Positions 52,414 through 62,730 of a DNA stretch of 64,000 bases are shown here, piece after piece. Position 1 is the stretch's first letter. The number at the start of each line of letters is the position of its first letter. The notes beneath the pieces are model-generated. The model did no database searches, was not told where the DNA came from, and was given only the letters and a program-made list of their open reading frames with translations. Origin of the DNA: Oscillospiraceae bacterium (lineage in GTDB: Bacteria; Bacillota; Clostridia; Oscillospirales; Acutalibacteraceae); assembly GCA_015066205.1 (NCBI GenBank), contig SVOV01000009.1, positions 1-64,000 of the forward strand. The letters run 5' to 3'. The position numbers and the translations under genes are program-made.

Positions 52414-53361
52414 ATGTTTGACGGAATGGATTATGTATATGAGGTATATCTTGAAAGAAGCTTTTCGGGAGCTGCCAAAAAGCTTTTTGTTTCTCAGCCT
52501 GCACTGTCAGCTTCTGTAAAAAAAGTGGAAAAGCAGTTAGGAATAACTATTTTTGACAGAAGCACAAATCCTATTTCTCTTACTCAGGCGGGAAGAGTTT
52601 ATATTGAATCCATCGAACAGATGAGAGCACTTCAGCATAATATGCTGAATCAGCTCAACGACCTTTCCGATATGAAAAGCGGCAGTGTTATAGTCAGCGC
52701 CGAAAACTTTATATCATCATTTATACTTCCAGATATTATAATTGAATTTATGAATACCTACAGCGGTATTACGGTCGAGCTTGTTGAATCCCATTCTCAC
52801 GATCTGAAGAATCAGCTTCTTGAGGAAAAAGTGGATATTCTTGTGGCTCACGATTTTGACCCCGAGCTTTTTATTTCCTATCCTCTTGCAGACGAGACCC
52901 TGCTTCTTGCTGTTCCCGCGGCTTTTCCTATAAATGAAAAATTTTCAGAGAAAAGGCTTACGGATGAGGATGTTAAAAATAAAAAATATCTTGACAGGGA
53001 TTGTCCCACGGTTGAGCTCAGCGAGTTTTCGGATGAAGATTTTCTCGTTCTCAAAAAGGGAAACGATATGTATACGAGAACTATGCAGCTGTGTGAGAAT
53101 GCGGGTTTTTCTCCGAAGGTAAAAATTTATCCCGATCAGCTTCTTACTGCATATAATATGACAAGAGCAGGACTCGGTATCACTATTGTGACCGATAATC
53201 TCTTAAGAGCAGAAAGAGGTGCTTCAAAATGTGTATTCTACAAGCTCTCGGGCGACAATACCCGAAGAAAGCTTGCTATGGGATATAAAAAGAAAAGATA
53301 CCCTTCAAGGGCTATGGAGGCCTTTGTTCAGTGCGCAAGACAAGTCTATAACAGAAAGTGA
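52414..53361 (+). CDS. LysR-family transcription regulator
   Basis: A 315-residue regulator. The winged HTH (about 1-60) has FSGAAKKLFVSQPALSASVK and LGITIFDRSTNPISLTQAG; the effector domain follows, with FIS and a long periplasmic-binding-type fold ending in an AFVQCARQ helix. The start at ATG 52414 lies after ATGAGGTG; a GTG nine bases earlier overlaps that ribosome site. The gene is divergent from the TAXI TRAP operon, the classic layout for LysR control, and is followed after 9 bp by a PHP hydrolase gene. Confidence 0.92.
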   Translation: MFDGMDYVYEVYLERSFSGAAKKLFVSQPALSASVKKVEKQLGITIFDRSTNPISLTQAGRVYIESIEQMRALQHNMLNQLNDLSDMKSGSVIVSAENFISSFILPDIIIEFMNTYSGITVELVESHSHDLKNQLLEEKVDILVAHDFDPELFISYPLADETLLLAVPAAFPINEKFSEKRLTDEDVKNKKYLDRDCPTVELSEFSDEDFLVLKKGNDMYTRTMQLCENAGFSPKVKIYPDQLLTAYNMTRAGLGITIVTDNLLRAERGASKCVFYKLSGDNTRRKLAMGYKKKRYPSRAMEAFVQCARQVYNRK

Positions 53362-53370
53362 GTGTGCTTT

Positions 53371-54366
53371 ATGGTAAAAAAAAGACATTGGCTAAAAGGT
53401 GACTGTCACCTTCACACCTGTAATTCCGACGGACAGTATAAGCCTGAGGAGCTTTACGATATGCTGTATGAGCTGGGAATGGATTTTGCATTTATAACAG
53501 ATCATAATGTAAATACCCCCGGAATGAAGGCATTTAATCACCGCGGTGTTGCAATTTTCCCCGGAATGGAGATCTCGGGCGGCTTGGGACATGTAAACAT
53601 CTGGGGTGAGGGACTGCCCTTTGAAAGAATCAGCCGTCCCAATACTCAGGAGGAATATGCCGGACTTGTTGAAAAGGCAAGAGAAAGCGGTGCTCATATA
53701 AGTGTGAATCATCCTCTTGACAGGAAGCTTCCATGGAGAATTGACCTCGATAATTATAAGATGGATTCCGTTGAGCTTTGGAATTCTCCGATGCATACGG
53801 ATAATGTATATTGTATGGACTGGTGGACTAAAAAGCTTCTTAAGGGGGAATTTATCCCTGCGGTAGGCGGAAGTGACTATCACAGAGATTATGTCGTAAC
53901 AAGACTTCTTTGTGTTCCCACCACCTATGTTTATGCCGAATCCAATTCCATAGAGGATATTCTTGCCGCAATAAAAAGAGGTAATATTTTTGTTACCAAT
54001 TCTCCCAAGGCTCCGAGGATATTCCTTACGGTAGGAGATGCAGTGCCCGGCGACAGGGTAAAATTTGCGGAAGCTGCCGTTGCCGTTATTTCTCTTGATA
54101 AACTCAAAAAAGGACAGACTCTGAGAGTATATAACAATGAAAAGGTGATTTATGAAATAAAAGCAAAAAAGGATATCAAGGATTTTTCTGTTGATGTGCC
54201 TGTTCCCGAAAAAGGCTATGTCCGTGCGGATGTGCGTTTCTCATATCCCGCTCCCGCAAAGCTCGTTTATGTGAAGATAGCAGGTGAAATGATGGGTATG
54301 CACAGTAAGGGAGAAGAGATTCCGGATATGATCTACAGCTACACAAATCCTGTTTTTCTTGATTGA
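53371..54366 (+). CDS. CehA/McbA-type PHP metallohydrolase
   Basis: A 331-residue PHP-superfamily hydrolase. Metal ligands are GDCHLHTCNSDG, FITDHNVNT, FPGMEISGGLGHVNIWG, ISVNHPLD and VGGSDYHRDY, the set used by CehA/McbA proteins. A C-terminal beta domain of about 100 residues (from RIFLTVGDAVPGDRV) follows. I start at ATG 53371, 9 bases after the LysR stop; GTG 53362 is possible. Family members cut esters, carbamates or phosphates; the substrate may be the solute handled by the neighbouring TRAP transporter, which is inference. Confidence 0.83.
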   Translation: MVKKRHWLKGDCHLHTCNSDGQYKPEELYDMLYELGMDFAFITDHNVNTPGMKAFNHRGVAIFPGMEISGGLGHVNIWGEGLPFERISRPNTQEEYAGLVEKARESGAHISVNHPLDRKLPWRIDLDNYKMDSVELWNSPMHTDNVYCMDWWTKKLLKGEFIPAVGGSDYHRDYVVTRLLCVPTTYVYAESNSIEDILAAIKRGNIFVTNSPKAPRIFLTVGDAVPGDRVKFAEAAVAVISLDKLKKGQTLRVYNNEKVIYEIKAKKDIKDFSVDVPVPEKGYVRADVRFSYPAPAKLVYVKIAGEMMGMHSKGEEIPDMIYSYTNPVFLD

Positions 54367-54371
54367 TACAA

Positions 54372-54399
54372 AGGGCGGTGCCGCAGCACCGCCTTTTTG
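54372..54399 (+). terminator. terminator of the LysR-PHP operon
   Basis: GGCGGTGC (54374-54381) pairs with GCACCGCC (54386-54393) around CGCA, then TTTTTG. Confidence 0.92.
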
Positions 54400-54448
54400 C
54401 TTTGATATATGAAGAGAATTTCTCGTGCCGTGAACAGCTTCATAATAT

Positions 54449-54483
54449 AATAAAAAAAGCTGCCGTATTGTGCGGCAGCTTTC
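54449..54483 (-). terminator. terminator of the metallophosphatase gene
   Basis: AAAGCTGCCG (54456-54465) pairs with CGGCAGCTTT (54473-54482); seven T in total at the base of the stem on the minus strand. Confidence 0.9.
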
Positions 54484-54491
54484 AGCGTTTT

Positions 54492-55934
54492 TTATCTTGC
54501 AAGGTCAAAAAGCATATTGAGATATGTTGCTATCATTTCAATGATAGCTCCGAGAATTGCAAAGGGCTGAGTAAAGATGGTGGAGATGATAGAATCCTCA
54601 AGATCTGATTCTTCAGCCGTATTGCCGACAGTCTTCTTTATAGCATAAGTATCAACGAGCTCAATTTCCTGAGTTTCATCGTCAACTGTATAAGCCTTAT
54701 AAACGAGCTTTCCGCCGTCAATTTCCGTAACACAGAAAGTGCCGCCAAGATCACTTGTTGAGAAAGCCTTGTCTGCTACATCAAGGATAGGCTTCATTGC
54801 ATCCTCATTCACGCCGTATCTCTTTGTGCCTGCTGTTGAGGGAAGAGTATAAACAGTTCCTTCGGGATCAAGGGCAAATGTGAGCTCTTCGCCTTTGAAT
54901 GTTTCGGTGATGTACTCAACATTTTCAACAGCCTTGTCGCCGTAGACCTGAGTTGTTCTGAGATACATATGGTCATGACCGGCATATACCATATCGATTC
55001 CGAGCTCATCAATGATGGGGAGAAGCATATTTCTCATAATTACAGTGTCGGGCTTATTGATATTCTTACCTGCAGAGTAAAGAGAACGGTGCATCATAAG
55101 GATCTTCCACATCGCATCGGACTGCTTCATATCGTTTACGAGCCAGTTTCTCTGTGCCTGTGACATAGGATACATATCATTTGTGTTGAGAACAGCGATA
55201 TGAGCGTTGCCGTAATCAAATGAATAGTAAACGCCTTCAACGGACTGATTGTCGCTTTCGTCAAGAGCAAATGTGTTGCTGAAGCAGAAAGTGTTGAGCT
55301 TGTTTGTGATGTTACCGTCGTGGTTTCCTGCTACGGGAACATGGGTGTAATGATTATTCGCAAAAGCAAAGTTCTTGAAATACCAATCCCATTCATCGTT
55401 GGTGTTATCGTTTACATAGTCACCGAGATTTGCAATGAAATCAGCCTCGGGAGCAGTTTCAAGAGCACCCTTGAGGGTAAGAGCTGCGTGTGCAAAGTTC
55501 TCGTCGCTGCTTGCCTGAACATCTGCTATTGCAATAAAGGAGAACTTATCGTCACCGTTGTCGGTCCTGACGGTACATGCTTCACTCCAAAGCTTCTTTT
55601 CGGCATCGCCGACTCTGTATGTATAGGATGTGCCTGCCTCAAGATCATTTACATAAACCTTGTGAATATACTGATCTCTGTATTTTGCCACAGAGCCTGT
55701 GTATAAAGCGGCATTATCGAAATCACCGTCAAATTCAGAGGTTTTTACTATCTGAAGATCGGAATTTCCGTTTTCGTATGTATACCAGCTGAAGCCTCTT
55801 GCATTTTCGCCGTTTTCTACCATAGTACAGGAAATTCTCTTTACTTCATCCGCAGATGCACCGAAAGCAAAAGTGCCGAAAAGCATCATAACAGCAAGGA
55901 TCAAAGACAATGTTTTTTTGATATGTGTGTTCAT
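54492..55934 (-). CDS. secreted purple-acid-phosphatase-like metallophosphoesterase
   Basis: A 480-residue secreted enzyme with signal peptide (about 1-28, FAFGASA-DEV), an Fn3-like N-domain (to about 125, ending TSYTYRVGDAEKKLW) and a calcineurin-type domain. Metal motifs are AIADVQAS, NLGDYVND, VPVAGNHDGN, ILMMHRSLYSAG and YAGHDHMYLRTT. These fit the purple acid phosphatase group, though the first motif has Asp-x-Gln rather than Asp-x-Gly/His. The C-terminus is an amphipathic hydrophobic tail (IIEMIATYLNMLFDLAR) like those of two other secreted proteins here. ATG 55934 has GGGAGGAT before it; an in-frame ATG at 55973 does not. Confidence 0.9.
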   Translation of the reverse strand: MNTHIKKTLSLILAVMMLFGTFAFGASADEVKRISCTMVENGENARGFSWYTYENGNSDLQIVKTSEFDGDFDNAALYTGSVAKYRDQYIHKVYVNDLEAGTSYTYRVGDAEKKLWSEACTVRTDNGDDKFSFIAIADVQASSDENFAHAALTLKGALETAPEADFIANLGDYVNDNTNDEWDWYFKNFAFANNHYTHVPVAGNHDGNITNKLNTFCFSNTFALDESDNQSVEGVYYSFDYGNAHIAVLNTNDMYPMSQAQRNWLVNDMKQSDAMWKILMMHRSLYSAGKNINKPDTVIMRNMLLPIIDELGIDMVYAGHDHMYLRTTQVYGDKAVENVEYITETFKGEELTFALDPEGTVYTLPSTAGTKRYGVNEDAMKPILDVADKAFSTSDLGGTFCVTEIDGGKLVYKAYTVDDETQEIELVDTYAIKKTVGNTAEESDLEDSIISTIFTQPFAILGAIIEMIATYLNMLFDLAR

Positions 55935-56094
55935 AATATCCTCCCGCGTTTCTTTTTTATAAAAGTATAACACCGCAGTCCGAAAAAGTCAATTTTTAAT
56001 TTTTCTTGATGTAAAAAATATCCGTTTGGTTAAACTGCACAAAAATGCAAAAAATATTGTAACAGGGCTTCTAACAAAATAGTCAAATTTTTGC

Positions 56095-56123
56095 TTGAAA
56101 TTCCCATATTTATTTGTTAAAAT
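56095..56123 (+). promoter_or_regulatory. glg operon promoter
   Basis: TTGAAA (56095-56100), 17-bp spacer, TAAAAT (56118-56123). The first 11 bases, TTGAAATTCCC, are identical to the glgP promoter at 10407-10417. Confidence 0.78.
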
Positions 56124-56144
56124 TACATTTGGGGGTGTATAACC

Positions 56145-58043
56145 TTGACTAAGAAAAAAGAAAACATATCCGATATCCCGGTATATCTTTTCAGACAGGG
56201 CAGAAACTGCCGTGCCTATGAATTCTTCGGTTCGCACATTACTGAAAACGGTGCCGTGTTCAGAGTATGGGCACCTGAGGCTGTAAGCGTGGCTGTTGTC
56301 GGTGAGTTCAATTCCTGGGACGGCGAAGCCCATAAAATGGAAAAAATAGCCGACGGAATATGGGAAGCTGAAATTGCAGGAATAAAACAGTTTGATTCCT
56401 ATAAGTACAGCATTACCGGTAAGGACGGCAAGGTCAGAATGAAAGCAGACCCTTATGCCTTCCACAGTGAAACAAGACCCGCAAATGCTTCCAAGGTGTA
56501 TGATCTCGGAGGCTATGAATGGGGTGACGGCGATTATCTTCAGGGAGTTTACGGAAGAGATATATATGCTTCTCCCGTAAATATCTATGAGCTTCACGCA
56601 GGCTCGTGGAAAACATATCCTGACGGAGAGCCTTATTCCTACCGTAAGCTTGCCGATGAGCTTGTTCCGTATCTTAAGGAGATGTCCTATACTCATATTG
56701 AGCTTATGCCGGTGCTTGAGCATCCCTTTGACGGCTCATGGGGATATCAGGTTACGGGGTATTTTGCTGTTACCTCCCGATACGGCACACCTCACGATTT
56801 TATGTATTTTGTGGATACTCTCCATAAGGCGGGAATAGGTGTCATCCTTGACTGGGTCCCCGCTCATTTCCCGAAGGATGCCCACGGGCTTTATGAGTTT
56901 GACGGTTCATGCTGCTATGAATATGCTGATCCTCTTAAGAGAGAGCACGCTGACTGGGGAACAAGGATCTTTGACTTCGGGAAAAATGAAGTAATAAGCT
57001 TCCTCACATCAAGTGCCGCCTTTTTCTTCGATAAATACCATATAGACGGTCTTCGTGTTGATGCTGTAGCCTCAATGCTTTACCTTGATTACGGAAGACA
57101 GGACGGTCAGTGGCGTCCCAACAGCTTCGGCGGCAGAGAAAATCTTGAAGCAGTGGCATTTTTAAGATATCTGAACGAGAGTATTTTCAGAGATTATCCC
57201 CACGCGCTTATGATAGCAGAGGAAAGCACAGCCTGGCCTCTTGTAACAAAGCCTGTTTCCGTTGACGGACTCGGCTTCAATTTCAAGTGGAATATGGGCT
57301 GGATGAACGATATCTTAAGATATTCCGCTCTTGACGGTCTGTCAAGAAAATATAATCACGACCTTATAACATTTTCTATGTTCTATGCCTTTTCCGAGAA
57401 CTTTGTCCTTCCCATTTCTCACGATGAGGTGGTGCACGGAAAGAAATCGCTTCTCGATAAGATGCCCGGAACCTATGAAGAAAAATTTGCGGGAATGAAA
57501 GCGTTTCTCGGATATATGTATTCCCATCCCGGAAAAAAGCTTCTTTTTATGGGACAGGAGTTCGGTCAGTTTATAGAATGGGACGAAAAGAAGCAGCTTG
57601 ACTGGTTCCTTCTTGATTACGATGCCCATAAGGCTCTTCATTCTTATGTGAAGAAGCTCAATAAGACCTACCGCGACAATGCACCGCTCTGGGAAATTGA
57701 TTATTCCTGGGAAGGCTTCAGCTGGCTTGTAAGCGACGATAACTCCAATTCCGTGGCGGCATTTGAAAGGCGTGATAAAAACGGCGAAAGGGTAATTGCC
57801 GTATGCAATTTCACTCCCGTCACAAGAGAGAATTACCGTATAGGACTCGAAAGCCGCGGCAGTCTTACTTATATGCTCAATTCCGATGACATTCAGTTCG
57901 GAGGCAGCGGAGTATCGGAGAACAAGAGAATTTATACAAAGAAGATCCCGTGGCACGGCAAGGATCATTCCTTTGAAATAACCTTACCCGGATTTTCATG
58001 TATTTATCTGAAATATAGACCCTATAAAAGCAATAAAAATTAA
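56145..58043 (+). CDS. glgB: 1,4-alpha-glucan branching enzyme
   Basis: Makes alpha-1,6 branches in glycogen (GH13). The 632-residue protein has an N-terminal CBM48 ([21 protein letters not shown]), then the barrel with VYELHAG-type [20 protein letters not shown] (region I), [17 protein letters not shown] (nucleophile Asp), [10 protein letters not shown] (acid Glu) and [12 protein letters not shown] (region IV). The start is TTG 56145 with a GGGGGTG site; no ATG is near. First gene of the glycogen operon. Confidence 0.97.
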   Translation: MTKKKENISDIPVYLFRQGRNCRAYEFFGSHITENGAVFRVWAPEAVSVAVVGEFNSWDGEAHKMEKIADGIWEAEIAGIKQFDSYKYSITGKDGKVRMKADPYAFHSETRPANASKVYDLGGYEWGDGDYLQGVYGRDIYASPVNIYELHAGSWKTYPDGEPYSYRKLADELVPYLKEMSYTHIELMPVLEHPFDGSWGYQVTGYFAVTSRYGTPHDFMYFVDTLHKAGIGVILDWVPAHFPKDAHGLYEFDGSCCYEYADPLKREHADWGTRIFDFGKNEVISFLTSSAAFFFDKYHIDGLRVDAVASMLYLDYGRQDGQWRPNSFGGRENLEAVAFLRYLNESIFRDYPHALMIAEESTAWPLVTKPVSVDGLGFNFKWNMGWMNDILRYSALDGLSRKYNHDLITFSMFYAFSENFVLPISHDEVVHGKKSLLDKMPGTYEEKFAGMKAFLGYMYSHPGKKLLFMGQEFGQFIEWDEKKQLDWFLLDYDAHKALHSYVKKLNKTYRDNAPLWEIDYSWEGFSWLVSDDNSNSVAAFERRDKNGERVIAVCNFTPVTRENYRIGLESRGSLTYMLNSDDIQFGGSGVSENKRIYTKKIPWHGKDHSFEITLPGFSCIYLKYRPYKSNKN

Positions 58044-58068
58044 AGTATCAGGAAAGGAAGAAAAACAG

Positions 58069-59289
58069 ATGGCAAGAAAAACAGAATGTATTGCTATGCT
58101 GCTCGCAGGCGGACAGGGCAGCAGACTCGGTATTCTTACAAAGAATATAGCAAAGCCCGCCGTACCTTATGGCGGAAAGTACAGAATTATCGACTTTCCT
58201 CTTTCAAACTGCGTAAACTCAGGTATTTATACCGTAGGTGTTCTTACACAGTATCAGCCGCTTGAGCTTAATGACTATATAGGAAACGGTCAGGCATGGG
58301 ATCTTGACAGAAACGAAGGCGGCGTGCATATTCTTTCTCCCTATCAGCAGATAAAGGGAACAGAATGGTATAAGGGTACTGCCAATGCCATTTATCAGAA
58401 CATAAATTTCATAGACCGTTATGATCCCGAATATGTAGCAATTCTTTCCGGTGACCATATCTATAAGATGGACTATGCAAAGATGCTCGATTTCCACAAG
58501 GAAAAGGAAGCTGCCTGTACAATAGCAATGCTTGAGGTACCGTGGGAAGAGGCATCCCGCTTCGGACTTATGTTCGTAAACGATGACGGTGCCATCACAG
58601 CCTTTGAGGAAAAGCCCAAGGTACCGAAATCAAACAAGGCTTCGATGGGCGTTTATATCTTCACATGGAAAAAACTCAGAGAATATCTTATTGCTGACGA
58701 AAACACACCCGGCTCATCCAATGACTTCGGTAAGAATGTTATCCCCGCAATGCATGAGGCAGGGGAGAGAATGTTTGCCTATCAGTTTGACGGCTACTGG
58801 AAGGATGTAGGAACAATAGACAGCCTCTGGGAGGCAAATCTTGACCTTCTCAATCCCAAGGTAAATATTGACCTCAGCGATACCTCATGGCCCATCTACT
58901 GCAAGAACTCCTCTCTTGCTCCCCATTACTCCTCAAAGACCTCCGAAATTCAGAATTCTCTGGTATCAGGCGGCTGTATAATCGACGGTAAGGTCGATTA
59001 TTCCGTACTCTTCTCCAATGTTACGGTTGAAAAGGGTGCCAATGTTGAATATTCAATAGTTATGCCCGGCGCTACCATAAAATCAGGCGCTACGGTTAAA
59101 TATGCAATGATAGCCGAAAATGCGGTTATAGAAAAGGATGCCGTTGTAGGCGAAGATCCCGAGCAGGTAAAGGACCTCGAAAAATGGGGCGTTACCGTTA
59201 TCGGTGCTGATGTCACTATCGGCAAAAAGGCAAAGGTTTCGGCAAATCTTATGATAGACGAAGATGTTAAGGAGGGCGAAAACAAATGA
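58069..59289 (+). CDS. glgC: glucose-1-phosphate adenylyltransferase, catalytic subunit
   Basis: Makes ADP-glucose for glycogen. The 406 residues have the nucleotide motif [39 protein letters not shown], the catalytic Asp in [11 protein letters not shown], and a left-handed beta-helix C-domain ([25 protein letters not shown]). GKYRIIDF and the FEEKPK lysine that binds glucose-1-phosphate are intact. Its end overlaps the glgD start by 4 bp. Confidence 0.97.
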   Translation: MARKTECIAMLLAGGQGSRLGILTKNIAKPAVPYGGKYRIIDFPLSNCVNSGIYTVGVLTQYQPLELNDYIGNGQAWDLDRNEGGVHILSPYQQIKGTEWYKGTANAIYQNINFIDRYDPEYVAILSGDHIYKMDYAKMLDFHKEKEAACTIAMLEVPWEEASRFGLMFVNDDGAITAFEEKPKVPKSNKASMGVYIFTWKKLREYLIADENTPGSSNDFGKNVIPAMHEAGERMFAYQFDGYWKDVGTIDSLWEANLDLLNPKVNIDLSDTSWPIYCKNSSLAPHYSSKTSEIQNSLVSGGCIIDGKVDYSVLFSNVTVEKGANVEYSIVMPGATIKSGATVKYAMIAENAVIEKDAVVGEDPEQVKDLEKWGVTVIGADVTIGKKAKVSANLMIDEDVKEGENK

Positions 59290-60404
59290 ACGGAAAAGAT
59301 GTTCTCGGTATAGTATTTGCAAACACCGATGATGATGTTATAAGTGAAGTTACGGGCGTGCGTTCAATGGCTTCCGTTCCTTTCGGCGGCGCATACCGTC
59401 TTGTCGATTTCACTCTTTCCAATATGGTGAATGCAGGTGTAACAAAGGTAGGTATTGTTACAAATAACAATTATCAGTCCCTTATGGACCATATAGGCTC
59501 AGGCAAGCACTGGGACCTTGCAAGAAAGAGCGAGGGTATTTATCTTCTTCCTCCCTTCAATGCTGAGGCAGTTGAAAACTATAATGCTTCAAGAATCGGT
59601 GCTCTTAAGAATATTCTTCATTTCCTTGAGAAATCTCACGAGGAATATGTATTTATGACAGACTGTACTTATGTTGCAAATCTCGATCTTGAAGAGATAT
59701 TTGATTACCACGAAAAAAGCGGCAACGATATGACTCAGCTTTATATGCACGGCAAAACTCCCGCCATAAAGGATAATCCCGTTATTGAAAAGATCGAAGA
59801 CGGCAGGATCACAAAGCTTTCTCTCGGAACGGGAGAGGGAAAGGTCACCGATTTTGCACTCAAGGCTGTTGTGATTAAAAAGTCTCTTCTTGAAAGCCTC
59901 GTTTCCGTTTCCTATGCAAAGGGGCTTGTTTCCTTTGAAAAGGATATCATCCTCAAGAATCTCAAAAAGCTTAAGGTAGGTGCTTTTGAGGTCAAGGGCT
60001 TCTGCAAGGTCATCGATTCTCTCGGCGGATATTTCGATGCAAACTTTGCTCTTCTTGATACAAAGAACTACAGAGAGCTTTTCTCACAGGAAAGACCCGT
60101 ATATACAAAGGTTTATGACGATATGCCCACAGTTTACGGACTCGGCTGCGATGTTGAAAATTCTCTTATTGCAGACGGCTGTATTATTGAGGGTGAGGTT
60201 GAAAACTGCATAATTTTCAGGGATTGCAGAGTTGAAAAGGATGCCGTTGTCAAAAATTCAATTCTTATGCCCCACGGCTTTATTGCTCAGGGGGCTGCCG
60301 TGAATTACTGTATTGCCGATAAAGCAGTTACAGTCAGAAGCGGAAAAACTCTTTCGGGTGCAGATTCTTATCCTGTTTATATAGGAAAGAATATTCACAT
60401 CTGA
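59286..60404 (+). CDS. glgD: glucose-1-phosphate adenylyltransferase, GlgD subunit
   Basis: A 372-residue GlgC paralogue that acts as regulatory partner in Gram-positive bacteria. The GGxGxRL nucleotide loop is lost ([20 protein letters not shown]), and the catalytic GDH is replaced by [11 protein letters not shown], consistent with an inactive or regulatory subunit. The sugar-binding [15 protein letters not shown] and the beta-helix end ([16 protein letters not shown]) are kept. Translationally coupled to glgC. Confidence 0.95.
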   Translation: MNGKDVLGIVFANTDDDVISEVTGVRSMASVPFGGAYRLVDFTLSNMVNAGVTKVGIVTNNNYQSLMDHIGSGKHWDLARKSEGIYLLPPFNAEAVENYNASRIGALKNILHFLEKSHEEYVFMTDCTYVANLDLEEIFDYHEKSGNDMTQLYMHGKTPAIKDNPVIEKIEDGRITKLSLGTGEGKVTDFALKAVVIKKSLLESLVSVSYAKGLVSFEKDIILKNLKKLKVGAFEVKGFCKVIDSLGGYFDANFALLDTKNYRELFSQERPVYTKVYDDMPTVYGLGCDVENSLIADGCIIEGEVENCIIFRDCRVEKDAVVKNSILMPHGFIAQGAAVNYCIADKAVTVRSGKTLSGADSYPVYIGKNIHI

Positions 60405-60420
60405 TAACAGGGAGGAAAAT

Positions 60421-61848
60421 ATGAAAGTATTATATGCTGTAAGCGAAGCTAAGCCTTTTATTGCTTCAGGCGGTCTCGGAGATGTTGCGGGAAGTCTTCC
60501 CGCCGCTCTCAGAAAAAGACTTATCGGCTGCAGAGTTGTAATGCCCTTATATGAGGGTATTCCCGAAAAATTCAAGGCTGATATGAAATTCATAACCCAC
60601 ATTACCGTTCCCGTTGCATGGAGAAGACAGTACTGCGGTATTTTTGAAGCAAAATACAACGGAGTTATTTATTATTTCCTTGATAACCAGTATTATTTCA
60701 AGCGTCAGGGTATATACGGACATTATGACGATGCCGAGAGATTTGCTTTCTTCTCCCGTGCAGTGCTTGAAATGATTCCTTATATCGATTTTAAGCCTGA
60801 TGTTATTAACTGTAATGACTGGCAGACAGCTCTTGTTCCCGTATATTATTCACTTTTCTACGGCACAAGACCGGGCTTTGAAAACATCAAAACCGCATTC
60901 ACTATTCATAACATTCAGTATCAGGGACAGTTCGGTGAAGAAATCCTTGAGGATGTTCTCGGAATTCCGAGAGAATATACCTCTCTTCTTCATAACGATG
61001 ACTGTATAAACCTTATGAAGGGCGCAATAGAATGTGCCAATGCGGTAACCACCGTCAGCCCCTCATATGCAAAGGAGATTCTCGATCCCTATTATTCTCA
61101 CGGACTTGATAATATTCTCCGTATGAGAAGCTGGAAGATACACGGAATCCTCAACGGTATCGATACCGTTTCCAACGACCCCGGGGCAGACCCTAATCTT
61201 ATAAAGAATTTCTCCGCAGAGGATGTCAGCGGTAAGGCTCTTTGTAAGGAAGACCTTCAGAAAACTATGGGACTTCCCGTAAGAGCTGATGTGCCTCTTA
61301 TCGGTATGGTGACCCGCCTTGTGTCCCATAAGGGACTTGACCTCGTTGAATGTGTTCTTGAGGAACTGCTTGCAACAAGCGATGTTCAGGTTGTTGTTCT
61401 GGGCTCCGGAGACTGGCAGTACGAAACTTTCTTTAATGAGCTCTCCTCAAAATATCCCGATAAGCTTGCTGTTAAGATAGCATTTGTGCCCTCGCTTGCA
61501 AGTAAGATCTACGGCGGAAGCGATATTTTCCTTATGCCCTCCCAGAGTGAGCCCTGCGGACTTTCGCAGATGTTTGCATTGAGATACGGATCAATTCCCG
61601 TTGTCCGTGCAACAGGCGGTCTTCGTGACTCCGTCAAGGATTCGGGCGACAATGAAGGAAACGGCTTCGTATTTGAGGACTATAACGCTCATGCAATGCT
61701 TCACACTATAAGACGCGCCCTTGAAGGCTTCAAGGACCGTGAGGGCTGGTCTATTCTCAGAAAGAGAGCTATGGAATGTGACTACAGCTGGGGCAGAAGT
61801 GCAAACGAATACATCAAGCTCTATAAAGCTCTTATCAAAGGAGAATAA
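60421..61848 (+). CDS. glgA: glycogen synthase (ADP-glucose)
   Basis: GT5 enzyme that extends alpha-1,4-glucan from ADP-glucose. The 475 residues start MKVLYAVSEAKPFIASGGLG with the KxGGL-type motif altered to ASGGLGDV, followed by NCNDWQTALVP, FTIHNIQYQGQF, HGILNGID, VTRLVSHKGLDL and the C-terminal PSQSEPCGLSQMFALRYGS. GGAGG precedes the ATG 16 bp after glgD. Confidence 0.96.
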   Translation: MKVLYAVSEAKPFIASGGLGDVAGSLPAALRKRLIGCRVVMPLYEGIPEKFKADMKFITHITVPVAWRRQYCGIFEAKYNGVIYYFLDNQYYFKRQGIYGHYDDAERFAFFSRAVLEMIPYIDFKPDVINCNDWQTALVPVYYSLFYGTRPGFENIKTAFTIHNIQYQGQFGEEILEDVLGIPREYTSLLHNDDCINLMKGAIECANAVTTVSPSYAKEILDPYYSHGLDNILRMRSWKIHGILNGIDTVSNDPGADPNLIKNFSAEDVSGKALCKEDLQKTMGLPVRADVPLIGMVTRLVSHKGLDLVECVLEELLATSDVQVVVLGSGDWQYETFFNELSSKYPDKLAVKIAFVPSLASKIYGGSDIFLMPSQSEPCGLSQMFALRYGSIPVVRATGGLRDSVKDSGDNEGNGFVFEDYNAHAMLHTIRRALEGFKDREGWSILRKRAMECDYSWGRSANEYIKLYKALIKGE

Positions 61849-61850
61849 TA

Positions 61851-62717
61851 ATGGCAGAATTTATTTTTTCCGCCTTTGCGGATGAAGCAGGCGGAGGTCT
61901 GTTAGCACAGATAGATGCCCTCAAGGCCAACGGAATAACTCATATTGAACCCAGAGGTCTTGATGAGGGTAATATCTCAAATTTTACGGCGTCACAGGTA
62001 AAAGAGGTAAAAAGAATACTTGATGAGCACGGTATAGGTGTTTCATCCGTAGGCTCACATTTCGGTAAAATAAATATCCGCGACCCGTTTGATGCACATT
62101 TTGATTCCTTTAAGCAGTGTGTTGAAAATGCCGCAATTCTCGGAACAGAAAATATCAGAATGTTCAGCTTCTATATTGATGAAAAAGAAGATTATGATTC
62201 TTTCCGTGACGAGGTCTTTGAACGCCTTGAAAAAATGGCGGACTATGCAAGAAGCGGAAATATCTGGTGCTGTCACGAAAACGAAAAGGGAATTTTCGGT
62301 GATAACGATGTAAGATGTCTTGACATTCTTACAACCTTTAAGGGAAAGATCAAGGGTATTTTTGACCCCGCAAACTTTATTCAGTGTAAGGTAGAGATCC
62401 TTCCCGCCTTTGAAAAGCTTAAGGAATATATCGAATATATGCACATCAAGGACTGCAGAATGAGTGACGGCTTCGTTGTCCCCTGCGGTAAGGGCGACGG
62501 TAATATTGAAGAGCTCATCAGACGCTTTAACAAGGCTGACGGAAAGCATTTTCTTACCCTCGAGCCCCATCTCAAGGTCTTTGAGGGCCTTAAGGATCTT
62601 GAGCTTACGGGCGGTGCCGAATCCGTTAAGGAAGAATATGAATATCCCTCAAACCGCGCAGCCTTCGATGCAGCCTGTAAGGCATTCAGAGAAGTATATG
62701 ACCGCGCAATGAAATAA
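61851..62717 (+). CDS. sugar phosphate isomerase/epimerase family protein
   Basis: A 288-residue TIM-barrel protein of the xylose isomerase-like/AP endonuclease 2 superfamily. Metal-site residues are seen in CCHENEKGIFGD, GIFDPANF, MHIKDCR and LTLEPHLKVF. It begins 2 bases after glgA behind AAAGGAG and is cotranscribed with the glycogen genes. Such enzymes isomerise keto- and aldo-sugars or inosose; the specific reaction is not readable. Confidence 0.87.
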   Translation: MAEFIFSAFADEAGGGLLAQIDALKANGITHIEPRGLDEGNISNFTASQVKEVKRILDEHGIGVSSVGSHFGKINIRDPFDAHFDSFKQCVENAAILGTENIRMFSFYIDEKEDYDSFRDEVFERLEKMADYARSGNIWCCHENEKGIFGDNDVRCLDILTTFKGKIKGIFDPANFIQCKVEILPAFEKLKEYIEYMHIKDCRMSDGFVVPCGKGDGNIEELIRRFNKADGKHFLTLEPHLKVFEGLKDLELTGGAESVKEEYEYPSNRAAFDAACKAFREVYDRAMK

Positions 62718-62730
62718 GAGGGATATTGCA

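Noticed and set aside
55989-56723. Open frame of 244 codons on the minus strand opposite glgB
   Set aside because: It is antisense to the conserved CBM48 and barrel of glgB and has no ribosome site.
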